Part shown: positions 45,087 through 57,832 of the stretch, piece by piece
Numbering within the stretch: the first letter of the stretch is position 1
Layout of the letters: the number at the start of each line of letters is the position of its first letter
Origin: Straminergon stramineum
Lineage: Eukaryota; Streptophyta; Bryopsida; Hypnales; Calliergonaceae
Direction of reading: 5' to 3'
Assembly (NCBI GenBank): GCA_963920665.1
Contig: OY987267.1
Span: forward strand, 14,260,001-14,324,000
DNA length: 64,000 bases
Made by a program: the position numbers and the translations under genes
The notes under the pieces: model-generated
The model's input: the letters and a program-made list of their open reading frames with translations, nothing else
Told to the model about the DNA's origin: nothing
Databases searched by the model: none

Positions 45087-48000
45087 TTATGAGCGCTTCG
45101 ATAGAAGAGACTTTAAATCTCCTCTTGCCTTCTCAAGTGCTTCTTCCAATTTCTCGGGTTGCCTACCACCTGCCTGTGCAAAATTAGGGCGCCCACCTCC
45201 ACCCCCTCCACAAATTTTGGCAATAGTTCCCACAAACTTTCCTGCCTGAATGCCTTGCTTCACGACACTCGGGCTGAATATGGCCACTAAACTTACTATG
45301 CCATCTCCAGAAGAAGAACCCACCACAACTGCCGCTGGATCACCCAACTTGGAAAGAAGGTGCTCAGCTGCAGCTTTTAATGACTCTGCATCAATTTTAT
45401 CTAACGAGGCCACCAAAACCCTGCAAGCAGCAGGCCAACAGCGGTTATCAAACGTCCTTAGACACATAATCTTTTATGGGTGATGACCTAATCCTTTTTC
45501 AAAAAGCAAGCAACCGCTGCTCAGGATTACCTCACTTAACTTTGACTCCCCTAGGCGCAAATGCCATAGATTATTCTCAAATGGGATTACCCCCAGCCAC
45601 AATGAATCAAGGCAATTCTGTGACTTGCTCCACAAAGAGGGTAATAGAGATAATCAGCATTATAGCCACCAATCAAAACCCTGACTTTTCCCTATTCCGA
45701 AAGTGCAGGAAGACATGATACTCACCTTGGTGTAGACACAATCAAGGATTTATAACCCCTAATAAGAATATCATCACCTAAAATGTAATTCCATCAAATG
45801 TAACAGGTTATGTTTTGCTTCAGAAGAATACCTTGTATTGGAATCCCCAATAGAGACAGCTGTTGGTAATAAAGCATTAGCCTTGGTTACCGCAAGCTCC
45901 ACGCGCAAAGCAGACGCTTCGTTTCTGGCTGCCCGCACCTCTTCTTGCAAGGCCACCACCCGACCAGCCACATCATCGGTCTTGACCTGAACAATAAATG
46001 TTTTTAAAACAGCATAAGCAAACATACACAATTATCAGACGTCTTATAAGTAATGATTTCACCCACTTTAAGAGCATGCAACCGCTGAAATTGGAGTTAA
46101 CTTCCAAGTGATTGACTTTGGACAAAAAAAGGCCAATAGAAATCATAGGGTCAAACGTTTTTTAGCAACGCTTGAGGTGCTAAAGAGCTTTTGGCCTGGC
46201 AAGGATGGGACCAAAACCTCAATTTCGGAAGAAGCAACTCAACGTTAATAGAATGCGTGCAACTATGAGTTATCCCTCAAAACAAGATGTTGAAAAAGAA
46301 TCTAAAAATACAACCTAAAGTAGAATTGGTCTGTGTCCAAAGTGGGGCGACACACTGTTATTTATAGGAAGACTATTGTATACGATGACATGCAAGTAGT
46401 CAAACGTTCCATATAAAATACAGTGGCATTTCTGCAAGAATACAAGCACTTGAGCAGACCCATCAAAGCTACTCTAACAGAAAAAAACAATCTAATATGA
46501 GGCATAGTAGCAACTGCAGAATGCAATACATTAAAAATCCATACCTTCAAGGTGGCGCTGAGCTGCTTTACAACAGCATCTCGAGCATTAACATACTCTA
46601 TGAATGCGCTGCCAGCGACAGCTTCAATCCGCCTCACCCCAGATGCAATTCCTTGCTCGGACACAATTTTAAGGCCCCTTATGTCGGCAATATTCCCCAC
46701 ATGCGTACCCCCACAAAGCTCAATAGAGATGCCAGGAACTGAGACAACCCTAACCTGCCATTCACAAATAGAGTCATTTAGAGTCCTGAAAACTTAAGTG
46801 ACTTAGAAGTACGAAAACAGCGTAGTATTAGGTTCAAGAGTAAATATATGCGCCTTCAACACAAACCTGTTCGCCATATTTCTCCCCAAACATGGCTAAA
46901 GCTCCCTTCGCTTTGGCAGCAGAAATAGCCATCTCTTCAGTAGAAACAGATACCCCCATACCAATCCACTCGTTCACGAGCGTTTCAACTTTGACGATCT
47001 CTATTTCCGTCATCGCCCTTGGCAGATTGAAATCAAACCTCAACCGATCGAAAGCTACCAAGGATCCAGCTTGTGAAACATCAGAGCCTAACACGTTCTT
47101 GAGAGCTGCCTGTAAAAGATGCGTTGCTGTATGGTGAGCCTGCACCCAAGCCACATGTAAACAGCGAGTTACATTGCATCCTATTAATGCCAAATTTCAA
47201 GCAGCACCATCGAAGTCCAGATAATCTGGTAACTTTGCCAACAGTGATTATGGTGGAAATGAATTGCGGACTTGAAAAAGGGTAACGCATGAAAGGTAGG
47301 AATCTCATATTTGTTGGAATAAATACGCCGCAATATCAGCAAAGACATTGATATGAATTACATATACGAACAGATCTTAATAAAGGTATAGATCTCTATA
47401 CCTGTGACCGCTGTCTTAAGATGGAATCAACTTCCGCGTCCACACCCAATCCAACCATCACCCGTCCATCTTCAACAACACCGATGTGTCGAAACCTGCC
47501 AGCTTCTTTGACAACGTCCTTCACTTTCACCAGAGCTTCACTGTCACCACCAAAAACCCGGAGATAGCCATGATCACCGATCTGTCCTCCGGACTCAGCA
47601 TAAAACGGAGTTCTATCCAGGACTATCTCTACCTCCTCTCCCTCTGAAGCTTCACCGAGAGATTCACCGTTGGCCAGAATGGCCAGAACCGAGGAGGAAC
47701 TAGAAAGCTTGTCATAACCAAGGAAATCAGTTTCAGGAAGCTTCGCAAGCGTTTCTTGAGCAGCCCCTCCTATTGCTAACTTTATAACATTGTGGGCAGC
47801 CTGAGACTGTTTCCTTTGAACATCCATCTCCGCTTCAAATTCTACTAGATTGACAGATACCCCCCGCTCAGAAGCAACTTCTTCAGTTATCTCCACTGGA
47901 AAGCCGAAAGTATCATAGAGCTTAAATACGTCTTTTCCACTCAAACACGGCTTGGGCTTTTCCAGTGCTTCAGTCAGTAGCTCTTCCAGCAACTTCTCCC

Positions 48001-51000
48001 CCTTTTCCAAAGTCAGCACAAATCGTAACTCTTCTCTTTTCAGTTCATTGTAAATTTTGTTTCTCTGTTGCTGGACGTTGGGGTCAACATCCCCACTCAT
48101 TGCAACCGCAACCTCAGCGATTGTTGGCAAGAAGGCCCCCTGTTGGTCTCCTTGTCCATCACCTCGAATTCCAAGAAGACGGCCCATGCGAACAACACGC
48201 CTGATAAGGCGCCTCACGATATAGCCCCGTCCTATATTAGATGGGTTCACTCCATCAGATATGAGATACACTACAGCTCGGGTGTGGTCTCCAATGACCT
48301 GTCAACAAATGACCGAAATCGTTTCACAAATGGCTAAACCATCGAAACCGGAACTTGTAAATCATGAATCCTAAAACATGCTGGTTTGGCGTCATGAAAT
48401 TTGGTTTAAACCGCACAGTATCCAGACGCACATTTTCAGCCTCATATGTTTCATGGCAATTCTCAGTAGGTTATGTAGGATTATTCATTTGTTCAGTTTT
48501 ATCCATTTACAGGCCACCACATGCAATATTCTTCAGTGATTCTGGTCATATAAAATTTGACCTCAATCTCAAATACATTATATTAATTGCACATGTAATT
48601 TAAAAACCATGAATCCTAGGTCTTTACAGGTTGAATTCTGGAAATGGTAAGGCGGACATGAGCACGAATACAGCAGGCATTGCACACACAGTTTGGTCAT
48701 CTTCTAAAACCTAATTTCAAAGTAGGACGGCCACACATACAGGGGCACGACTAAACATCTAAGTGTGAGATAGTATGCACATGATGGAAGTAGGTGCAAA
48801 CCTTAAGATAAGTCTTATCACGATCGTCCGCTGCTGTGTAGTTCACATTTGCAAGTTCTGCAGCGCGTGCAATAATAGGATATATCAGATCTGTCTCATA
48901 ATTGTTGGGTACCTGCATCAGCCAACTTGTTGCATGTCATAAAAGTAAAAGTAGAATAAGAAGGTCAACGTAAGTAAGGCCTGTATCATGCTGACTAAGC
49001 AAAGAAAATGTATTCATACATATTCCTGCAACTAGAGGATAAAGCAAGGAAATTTTGCATATCGATGGTGGAGTGCAAACCTGCTGAAGAATCTGAGCCA
49101 TGCGTTCTAAACCGAGGCCAGTATCAATATTTTTGTTCTTCAATGGCTCAAGCTGTCCGTCATCTGTCCGGTTATACTGCATAAATACTAAATTGTAGAA
49201 TTCGATAAAGCGGCTATCGTCATTGAGATCCTGTTTGAGCACACTCCATGAAAATTTCGGTTAGAATCAAACTGCAGAAAAGCATGTGGATTGGTAATAT
49301 CTACATGCATACAGAACACAACAAATGGCTCATCTAATTGCTTCAAAAGAGACATACAGGCTAAACACCACTAGGAAATTAAAAACCTAACAAAAGGGAC
49401 ATAATATATGCATACATTGAAGAATAAGAATCAATACTCTATGATATAGACCTTCAGTGTGCTAGAAACCATACCGCATTTTCTGTACCACGGTTAGGAT
49501 AAAAATCAAAATACATCTCCGAGCACGGCCCACAAGGTCCAGTAGCACCACTTGACCAAAAATTGTCTTCAGCTCCCATTCGTTTTATCCTTTCCACAGG
49601 AACTCCCACCTTTATATTGCAAATCATCCAACAGAGCTAAGAGTTTGGGCAGTCAAGTTTCCTACTGACCTCAGCATTATACAATAAGTACAAAGATCTT
49701 CTACAGTTTCTCTCAAATTTTGTTGGATGATATCTGGCTTTACCAGAACACGCTTTGCAATAAGTAGAAATAGACAGCATAGAAAATTCTAGGGCATGAT
49801 ACCTCATCTCGCCATATCGCAAAAGCCTCGTCATCATCCTCAAAAACACTAACCCAGACCCTCTCTAACGGGAGCTTGAACCTGCCCAGCAGAAAGGGAA
49901 GTACTGCTTTTAATCGTAAGGGGAAATAATGAGGTTATAGGGTCTTCTTGATGAGCAAGCTGTAGGTTAAATCTAGGTATAATACAAAAACATAGAGTAC
50001 GAGTCATAAGTTTTCAAACTTAAGATAAAAAAGCAAAAAACTGCACATATTCTAATTTCTTTCAATTTTTTCATTTTTAATCTCATACACGACAATTTGA
50101 AATTTGCCAGACAATGAAAGAATTGATAATTCTCGAGCCCACTTTTCACGTTGTGTTTCACTATGACCTCCAATAAATGAGTGTAACTGGTGATTAAACG
50201 GTGATTCAACTACACCCCACCCCACTAGACTAATTACACCGACCAAATTCAAATTTTCAATCAGATCGAGTGTTAGAGGTGCACATCAAGAGATATGGAG
50301 GTCGGAAGATGAGAACCAATTTCACACCCACTTTTGTTTTTGAAATTCCTCTTGGTTGCCCTAAAATAAGTTTATTTGATGATTCAATGACATATTTTGT
50401 AGTAAATTAGACTAATTGCACCTCTACAAACCCCAAATCTTTCGTCAAACCTAGCGTGAATATTGCACAACATGAAAAACGTATGTTTGACGATGAAAAA
50501 GAGGATGAAACTCAGCAATGTAACAATTTTGTCCGTCATACTCATTTTGCGGCGCAGGAGGTGCTCCACACCCACCAATTCTCCAGAGAACTGTTGAGTG
50601 GAACAACAGGCTTTGGATAAGAGATAACTTACTCTTGAGTGGCTAACTCCCATGCCCAGGCAATAGCTTGGCGCTTGAAGTAATCCCCAAAGCTGAAGTT
50701 GCCCAGCATTTCAAAGAAAGTATGATGGCGTGCAGTGCGACCCACATTTTCAATGTCATTAGTTCGGACAACCTTTTGGGTGGTGGTCGCACAAGGGTAT
50801 GACCGCGGTATCTGACCCAAGAAAATGGGCTTAAACTGCAGCATTCCCGCAATGGTCAGCAGCACTGTGGGGTCATCAGGTACTAGAGATGAACTTGGCA
50901 GAACCTTGTGCCCCCTGGCAGCATAGAACTCAAGAAACCGCTTCCGAATGGCATCGCCTCTAATCTCAGGATCGATTGATTTTAGTGTCGTCATCGCCCC

Positions 51001-52555
51001 TTCTTCAGTAAGAGCTGTGCAACATTACAAATAGCAATACGTTGAAGTACTATAGAGATGTGGACAGTAAGTGGTGAGAATAAAATATAAGAACTACGTC
51101 TGCCTCCTTTCAATAAGCTAAAATCTTGAATGAAAAATTCATATTCCTCTATATATAAACAAGGCAATACCGACAAGGTCCTACAAGCCAAGTCTTCATT
51201 GACAAGTTCGGAATCCTTCCTTGATAAACAAGGAGATACAAGGTCCTACAAGCTAAGACTTGGTTGACAATTTTGCAGTCCTTTGTAAACAAGGAGCTAC
51301 TAATTTATGCAGTCAAAGATGCTGTCCATTGGGCGGCAGAGTGCTACTTAATCCAAAAGCCAAGGAGAATCAAAATCTACTTTGACTCGCAGCTCAGAAC
51401 AATCCAACAGTTGAGATTCTCATAGTAGACAAATCATATAATGATCTTAACCTATAATAAATTACCTCATGGTTGATCTAAAACAAGTTTTTAACATAAA
51501 AATTTATATTTATATTAAAAAAATAATCAATTTTAGGGTGTAAAATTTCTTCTGTCCACAACAGTGATAAAGCCGGACTTTAGGGAATAAAGTGGGACTA
51601 GCTTAGTTATCAGAAGTGAGGTTTACCTGAGATGCTGCAAGTTGCAGGCATCATCCTAGAATACGACGGCGTGCTGACCGAAACGCGACCACGCGAAACA
51701 ACAAATTTCTTCGAAGAAAGGAACAACGTGCTTCCTTGAAAATACCCCAAATTCGCTACATTTCCTGCATAAAACCCAGACACGGTACTAAGGTAGAGGA
51801 TACTAAAACCGTTATGGACCTAATCCCGTCTCTTATACTGACCCCTGTTCCCGACAACTCATCTATTCAAAACACTTGATAAGACCAATTAGCAAGTATC
51901 GTAAGCATCACTTGGCTAAAAGTCCACCATTGATTATTTGGATGAAAATGGAGCTGAAATACTGACACTTATAGTGCTCTAAAACCTCCCACTTTTAAAT
52001 TGTAAAAGAATTTCATAGGCAGTGATAAAAATTTGATCTCACAAGATTTGGCTCCCGTACTCAGAGATCTCTCTTCAGCTCTATAAATCTTCCAGATTCC
52101 GACATACGTTAAAATGCACAAAGTGACGTAAATTGTATTCAGTACCTTATAAATAAAAAATGCTTCAATGCCTCATTACTTCTCAGATATTGGTTGATCA
52201 AGGAGATCAGCAGAGTATCCAGCTACTATTCGAAATTTCAACCCTTATTAGACGGGTTACTGAAATTCCAATCAACCTATCATGAAATACCTGAAATGCG
52301 GTGCACGTTTGAGCTGTTGCACTGTGCAACATAATAGTGGCGAACTACAGGGCGGTATGCGCTCACTCGGCTCCCGGATTTCGTCAAAGCTCCCTGCAAA
52401 CTCTAGGAATGAGCAAATTCCCAAAGAGCAAGAGAAAATCCATAGAACAAATTGAAATGTACATGATTAAGAGAATTCGAAGTTATTGACAGTCAGCGAA
52501 CCTGGAGTAAAGCAGGCAGAGCGAGTGCATGCGTGGCCTGCACGCCCTTCGCCAT
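45087..52555 (-). CDS. alanyl-tRNA synthetase, organellar type (13 exons, about 1006 aa)
   Basis: It charges tRNA-Ala with alanine and clears misacylated tRNA. Exons: 52555-52502, 52393-52291, 51764-51627, 51014-50633, 49881-49803, 49609-49475, 49230-49081, 48912-48802, 48298-47402, 47139-46867, 46754-46545, 45986-45832 and 45420-45087. All junctions are GT/AG and the 3021 bp stay in frame. The first ~100 residues, rich in Ser, Arg and Ala without acids, form a transit peptide, so it acts in plastids and/or mitochondria. The class II core starts at about 106 ('[18 protein letters not shown]', '[17 protein letters not shown]', '[12 protein letters not shown]'). The editing domain has 'HHTATHLL' (H686xxxH690) and the partner 'CGGTH' (C788, H792). 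The C-Ala end is '[15 protein letters not shown]'. Length fits plant organellar AlaRS (about 980). It is a single intact gene; telo-boxes lie upstream. Confidence 0.95.
45726..45777 (-). other. candidate cryptic (poison) exon in the last AlaRS intron
   Basis: Inside the intron 45831-45421 a 52-nt segment is bordered by TTTTAG and AAG|GTGAGT on the minus strand. Splicing exon 12 straight to exon 13 gives the expected 'NTRVLVASL' join. Including this segment instead creates TGA as the second codon after the join and shifts the frame. It could be a regulated poison exon or a chance pair of sites. Confidence 0.3.
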
Positions 52556-52696
52556 GATGGAAGAGCGAGATCAAAGCACCAGCAAAAGCCGGATATAATC
52601 AAGCCGCTACTCCTTCGCAACGCATGATAATCCCACCGCCAACTTCAAAATTCTCTACCTGCATCAACAGAGGGCAGAGTTCATAAACTCCATCAG

Positions 52697-52716
52697 AAAA
52701 ACCCTAAAACCCTAAC
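52697..52716. promoter_or_regulatory. double telo-box upstream of AlaRS
   Basis: AAAACCCTAAAACCCTAACC about 145 bp upstream of the AlaRS start. AAACCCTAA boxes are common in plant promoters of translation genes, which suits a tRNA synthetase. Confidence 0.55.
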
Positions 52717-52781
52717 CTCGTGCCCTCCACACTCTGCCACACTATCATAAGCCTATCACACATTCGCAAGCTAGACCCCGG

Positions 52782-52795
52782 AAACCCTAAACCCT
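52782..52795. promoter_or_regulatory. second telo-box upstream of AlaRS
   Basis: AAACCCTAAACCCT, the same motif as at 52697-52716, about 230 bp from the start codon. Confidence 0.5.
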
Positions 52796-53500
52796 GCCCC
52801 CCCCTGTCTACAACCTCCACCACAAAATCAAAAATCCCTTCTCACTCAATTGTAAAATGGAACCGTAACGTTCAGCATTGCCACACATTGAACACTGCAA
52901 AGCTTCGAATCTGGTAAAGACGATTCTTCCAACGATAATTGGCCCTCAATTGGCCTTCGATTGGCGCTCGGTACCTGATCAATTGGGAGCGAATATCAAC
53001 AAATGCTCCGACTCTATCTCCATCCAAACTTCGCGACGTTCGCAAATCAAGTCTCTGCAGTTTGTTCCATCATCTCAACCGCCCGGATTGAAAGATGTTT
53101 TTTCGTGACAATGCAGCACCGCGAAAGCTCCGAAGGACACGTCCGCAATGCAATTGCTTCCGAAGAAACCAATTGCCGTGTCCACAGAACTGCGGAATCT
53201 GGGCCACAATCATGAACGTGATTAGGAATTTGTGGCCGAGATTGGGCGCCGCTGTCAAGGGGGAGAGGAGGATTTCCTCCACATATTCGCTGCCACTGCC
53301 CTAAACTATTGTTTCGATATCTTCAGGTGTCGCGGGCCCGCCGCTCGGCGAAACTCGCGACGTCGGCGAAGCTCATCCTCCACAAATTGCTTTCCCACAC
53401 ATGCGGAGAAATTGTCCGCCTTATGTTATCAAGAGTTGTAATTGATTAATTTGTGTTGGTTAGCCTTTTGGACGATAAAAAATAGTGGAAGAAAATTATC
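52796..53500. other. upstream region of AlaRS, no second gene called
   Basis: Less AT-rich, with several open frames on both strands (53003-53215, 53070-53282, 53095-53304), none with a recognisable family. It is probably promoter DNA. Confidence 0.4.
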
Positions 53501-54434
53501 TTAACTTCTGAAGTCTCAAGGCCTTTGATATTTTCTATCAAATTCCACTCAAAATTGACTGTTTCTGCAAAGTGTAAAAAAATTTAGAAATTGTTTTTCT
53601 TTTGTGTATTTAACCGCAAGATCTTGCACTAGACTGATATGAAATTGTGTGGAAGAGATTTCAGAAACTTCGACTACATGAATAGCAAGATATTTGGGTT
53701 TGAAGTGAAGAAATCTTGTTTTTTTGCACATTGATTGCCTAGAATTTAGGGCTTTGAATCTTCTTAGCTTAAAAGTTTTGCATTGCACATGTTGAATTAT
53801 AAAAAATATATGCTAAAGAATCGAGTTGAAAATTTAGGAAAAGCATTTAAAAAACAAGACCTGATTTTCATTCTTTCATTTTTTTTTTCCAATAGAAGTA
53901 GGTATGAGATTGCACAAAAAATCAAATCATGAAATAATAGTTCTAACTAAAGGTGGAATTGAAACACAATAATCCCAATGGTAAGATCATTCTAACAAGT
54001 AATTTTAATCCTATCAAAGAAGATTTGAAAAATTTGAAAAAATGCATTAAAAAATAAAGCTTATAAGTTATTTTTCAAAAAGTTGCTTAGATTGCTTAGA
54101 AAACAAGATTGTCTATAACTTTCATATCATGAATGCAAATGGAATGAATTAAAGCTTTCCGTGTAGACAAGAATTGTATGAAACAATTTTAAAAAATCTT
54201 ATTTCAAATTTTTGTAGATTCTTTTTCTACCTAATCATGTATAAATTGTATTTAGGGTGGCATTAATTTTGCTCTTGGGCACCAATTGAAATAAAAATCA
54301 TATCCCCAAGAATCTAATTTATTTTTCTATTGTTAAAAAACAATTTATGACTTGATAACAAAATTGAGATTGTAGGAGCCTATTTCATAAATCCTATTTG
54401 TTCCTTGAGGAGACAATAGGCTTTCCATGGTTGA
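53501..54434. mobile_element. TTAA-flanked MITE, long type (934 bp)
   Basis: A relative of 23080-24010 of nearly equal length. It begins TTAACTTCTGAAGTCTCAAG and ends GGCTTTCCATGGTTGA; the right TTAA has mutated to TTGA. It has the same interior order ('GAGACAATAGG', 'GGGCACCAATTGAAATAAAA'). It joins directly to the next element. Confidence 0.65.
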
Positions 54435-55021
54435 CTCCTAAAGGATAGAGGCACATTTGGGACAAAAATTGTGAAAACCACTACTTTTTAGTATTGTGAG
54501 AAAAATGAAGAAAAGAGTTTTTTATGAAATCTAAACATACAAATTTGTTTGACACTACTACTAGAATATGTGGAAAAAGTTTCAAAAACTTTGATTGTAC
54601 AAATTGAAAGATTATAACATTTGAAGTTAAAAAAAGAGTTTTTATTCTAACCTTGCCCAACAAGGCCAACAAACTTAAACTCTTCCATTTAGAATTTTAC
54701 AATACTACAAATATATTTTTTTCTTCAAATTTGCATCTTGTAACATACGGAGTATAAGTTATATAACTACCAAATTTAAGAAGTGGAAAAAGAGTTTTAC
54801 ACATGCTATCTAAAGCTACCTGGACCATCCAAAAAGTGCAAGGTAGCAAAACTCTTGATCCAAATACCTAGTTGGAAAAAAATTCATATTCCCATTAAGG
54901 GAATTTACTTTTACACTTTGTGTCAAAATTTTGTGAGCATCTGACCAAAATTGACTTCATGAGTAATTAGTAGAAATCTTAATTGTATATATTAAACAAT
55001 CACTTAGTCCTTTGGGGTTAA
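54431..55021. mobile_element. TTAA-flanked MITE (591 bp), abutting its neighbour
   Basis: It starts TTGACTCCTAAAGGATAG, where TTGA is shared with the left element, and ends 'CTTAGTCCTTTGGGGTTAA'. It is a relative of 17054-18039. Confidence 0.6.
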
Positions 55022-55765
55022 ATTTTTTTTTTTAATTTCTATAAATGGTTGGAGGAAAAGGGTATTAGACACTTATCAGTGTTCCTAGAATTATCCAAAA
55101 TTGTTCTTCAAAAATTAGGAATCCAAGGGATGAGAGTCCATCTATATCTCAAAAGGTGAGCAAACTTCACTTTAGTTGGATTATGAATAAATTAGGAATG
55201 GGTTCAAAAGTAGGACTTGGGATTGGGGAGGGAGTTCAAAATAACCAATCTAATTACAATAATTTGTGATTTGGTTGTAATAATGTCTCATCTAGATTCT
55301 TGTCGAAAATGTTCAACTTCTATACATGACAATTGGTTTTAGGAATATCAACTATTTTTAGCACTTTTTAAATTCATAGTTTATTTAGGCAAAGACCAAA
55401 GATTGGATCTTCACGGAATGTGAAATCTCTACACAACTACCACTAAGATCCAACAAAATCTTGAATAATTTAGTAATAGGAACAATATTCAAGCCCTTTG
55501 CTAGTACAAATGTAAGTGGAAAATTCCATGGTCTGAAATGGTTATATATTAAATTTGTGTTATTTTTAATGCAATTAAATTAGTTTCAACACAAAACTAG
55601 TGTTCTTTTGTGACACTTTTCCATGATCTAAAAATTCATTATATCAACCCTATAAACTTCTACAATCATTATCTATCCTCAACTAGTCACAACCTTCAAT
55701 TTTCATGTATTTCATCACCAACCTGTCACTATTGAGTTCTTTTAATACTATATAGCATCATGAAC

Positions 55766-56271
55766 CCAGTGACAAAGATGGTGCATTTTGTCCTTGGCAA
55801 CAAGACAAATTCAAAAGGATAAACAACATCTACCAATATTATGATTTGTTGAGTGATATCTTGTTGGACCAAGGACCACAATTTGTTTTTGAATTTTGGA
55901 GATCATTCTTCAAAATCGTGAAGGTGGATATCAAAATTTCTTATGTTTTTCACCTTCAAATTGATTGTCAAACCAAATGTGTCAATCAAGTATTGGAATA
56001 GTATTTGCATTGGACTATCAATTACAAACAAGACAATTGGAACTTATATCTGACATTGGTTGAATTTGCATATAATGACACCATCTACACCTCAACTCAA
56101 CAAACGTCATTTTATGCCAATGATGAATATAATCTAAAGTTTGATCTACTAAAAATTTTAAATACAAACAATCATGCATTTAAAGACTTGGTAATACAAT
56201 TAATACAACTCCAAGAAACCATAAAATTGTCTACGTACAAGAAGCTCAAGATCAATATAAGGCATTAGCAA
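55766..56271 (+). pseudogene. Ty3/gypsy integrase fragment
   Basis: Order of remnants: 'TKMVHFVLGNK' (about 55772, usually 'TKMAHFIP'), then a frame change, 'DILLDQGPQFVFEFWRSFF' (usually 'SDRGPQFVSxFWxxL'), 'HLQIDCQTKCVNQVLE' (usually 'HPQTDGQTERVNQxLE'), an in-frame TAG at 55999, and 'WTINYKQDNWNLYLTLVEFA' (usually 'NYxQDDWxxLLPLAEFA'). This is the integrase core of a Ty3/gypsy polyprotein. No reverse transcriptase or LTRs are visible nearby. It is broken by at least one stop and one frameshift. Confidence 0.8.
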
Positions 56272-56317
56272 ATGTATTCAAGAATAATATCACCTTCATT
56301 CCAATTGGGGAATAAAA

Positions 56318-56464
56318 AATGATTCATGGTGTATAATAGTCATGAGTACCATACTTATGAATCTTCAGTCATTTAGAACTAGAACACAAAAGTTATGGCC
56401 AAAGAACAAATCACCACAAATGCAGTGTGACATAAAATATTACATGTGTTTCTTGCAATCACCT
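56318..56464. mobile_element. MITE family B, right-end fragment
   Basis: It matches the last part of 40481-41212 and ends ATGTGTTTCTTGCAATCACC. The left part is missing, apparently replaced by the gypsy fragment. Confidence 0.6.
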
Positions 56465-57602
56465 AGTAGTTCTTATGGAACTACTTCTTGACTATTCACT
56501 AGAACTAATTTGTGTATGCATACCATTATAGAAGATTGCTCTCATCTATTGGCATTTTTCAGAAATTATGCACTATGAAAACAATGTGAATGATAGTGAG
56601 GGAATCAAATTGGTATTCATCTAAAGTATGGAGTATTAGATAAAGATGGCAATACAAGGGGTGGGGGCATATGGACACCTTTATCTTATTGAAAGCTTAA
56701 AGCATATATGGCTATCCATATGTATATGGCATTGAAGTGCTTGCCTATTATAGGGCTTTCTTAGACTCAATCAAAACCTCTATTCCAATATCCCATCATA
56801 TCAATGTTGATAGGAAGGGTGTAGTTTGAGGCCATCACACATTGTCTAGCTATATGTGCTGAATACTTCCATCGATATGCAAGATAGAGAAAATTCTCAT
56901 TATAATAAACTACAAAAAGTGAGATGGTTGCTCAAAAGTGTAAAGCCAAATTTCAAGTCCTTTAGGAATCCAATGTGCAACTTCTAGTGAATGAGTCCAC
57001 AATCCATTGTGAATGTGTGTATTGACCAATTCCGTAGTACATGCCAAAAAAACTTGTGAAGTTTGGAATTAAGGCTTGGGTCCTTGCTAATGTAGTGAAT
57101 AAATATGTTTAGTAATTTGACATATATTATGGCAAATCCTAGAGTATAAGTAATGTAGGGCTACATTCAAAAGACGTTCCTTTGACAAAAGGTTCATCAG
57201 TCTTCAAGTAAAATGTGGCTTTGGACCTAATGAGGGATTTACATGGCAAAGGTTACATTGTAACTACTAACAATTTTTCTCATTGGTGCCTTCATTTGTG
57301 GAGTTGAAAAAAAAGGCATTATAGTGATTGGCACTTTGAGAAGTAAACAAGAAATACACTCCTAAATTCCTTTGGGACAAAACATGGCAATTCAAAAAAC
57401 AGGAATTGGGATGGCTAGATTGGTGAATGCACATTTATAGAGGGATTTGTTGCTTAGTTTGGATGGATAAATAACATGTTCTACTACTTTCTACATGTAC
57501 AAAAAGATGTACAATATTTTCCATTGAATGACAACAATTGGTTTTGCATTGGTGCAAGAATGAAACAAAATTTGTGACATCAAGGCCCACACATTTACAA
57601 TA
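56465..57602. other. spacer, no gene
   Basis: AT-rich, without a believable open frame or element boundary. Confidence 0.4.
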
Positions 57603-57832
57603 TTAACCCTTAAAGGACGGACTGGTGACCATGGAAATCCTCCCTTTTGGAACTGTGTGACATCATCTATTTTAAAAAAATCAAAAATATTCATTGAAGG
57701 TCATACTATTGTAGAAAACCTACCCTTTTCTCACAAAATTCCAAGGATGAATAGTCGTAGTTCTGTCCATCATGAAGAGATTATTTGTCATCCATTGGAC
57801 ACAAAACATCTAATTTGATGTTTAAGGGTTAA
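57603..57832. mobile_element. TTAA-flanked MITE, short type (230 bp)
   Basis: It begins TTAACCCTTAAAGGACGG and ends GTTTAAGGGTTAA. It is the best-kept copy of the short family: 'GGTGACCATGGAAATC', 'TGTGTGACATCATCTA', 'AAAATTCCAAGGATGAATAG' and 'CATCCATTGGACAC' in order. Confidence 0.8.

Noticed and set aside
52697..52795. Interstitial telomere repeat
   Set aside because: Only a few ACCCTAA units in a promoter position. A telo-box reading fits better than telomeric DNA.
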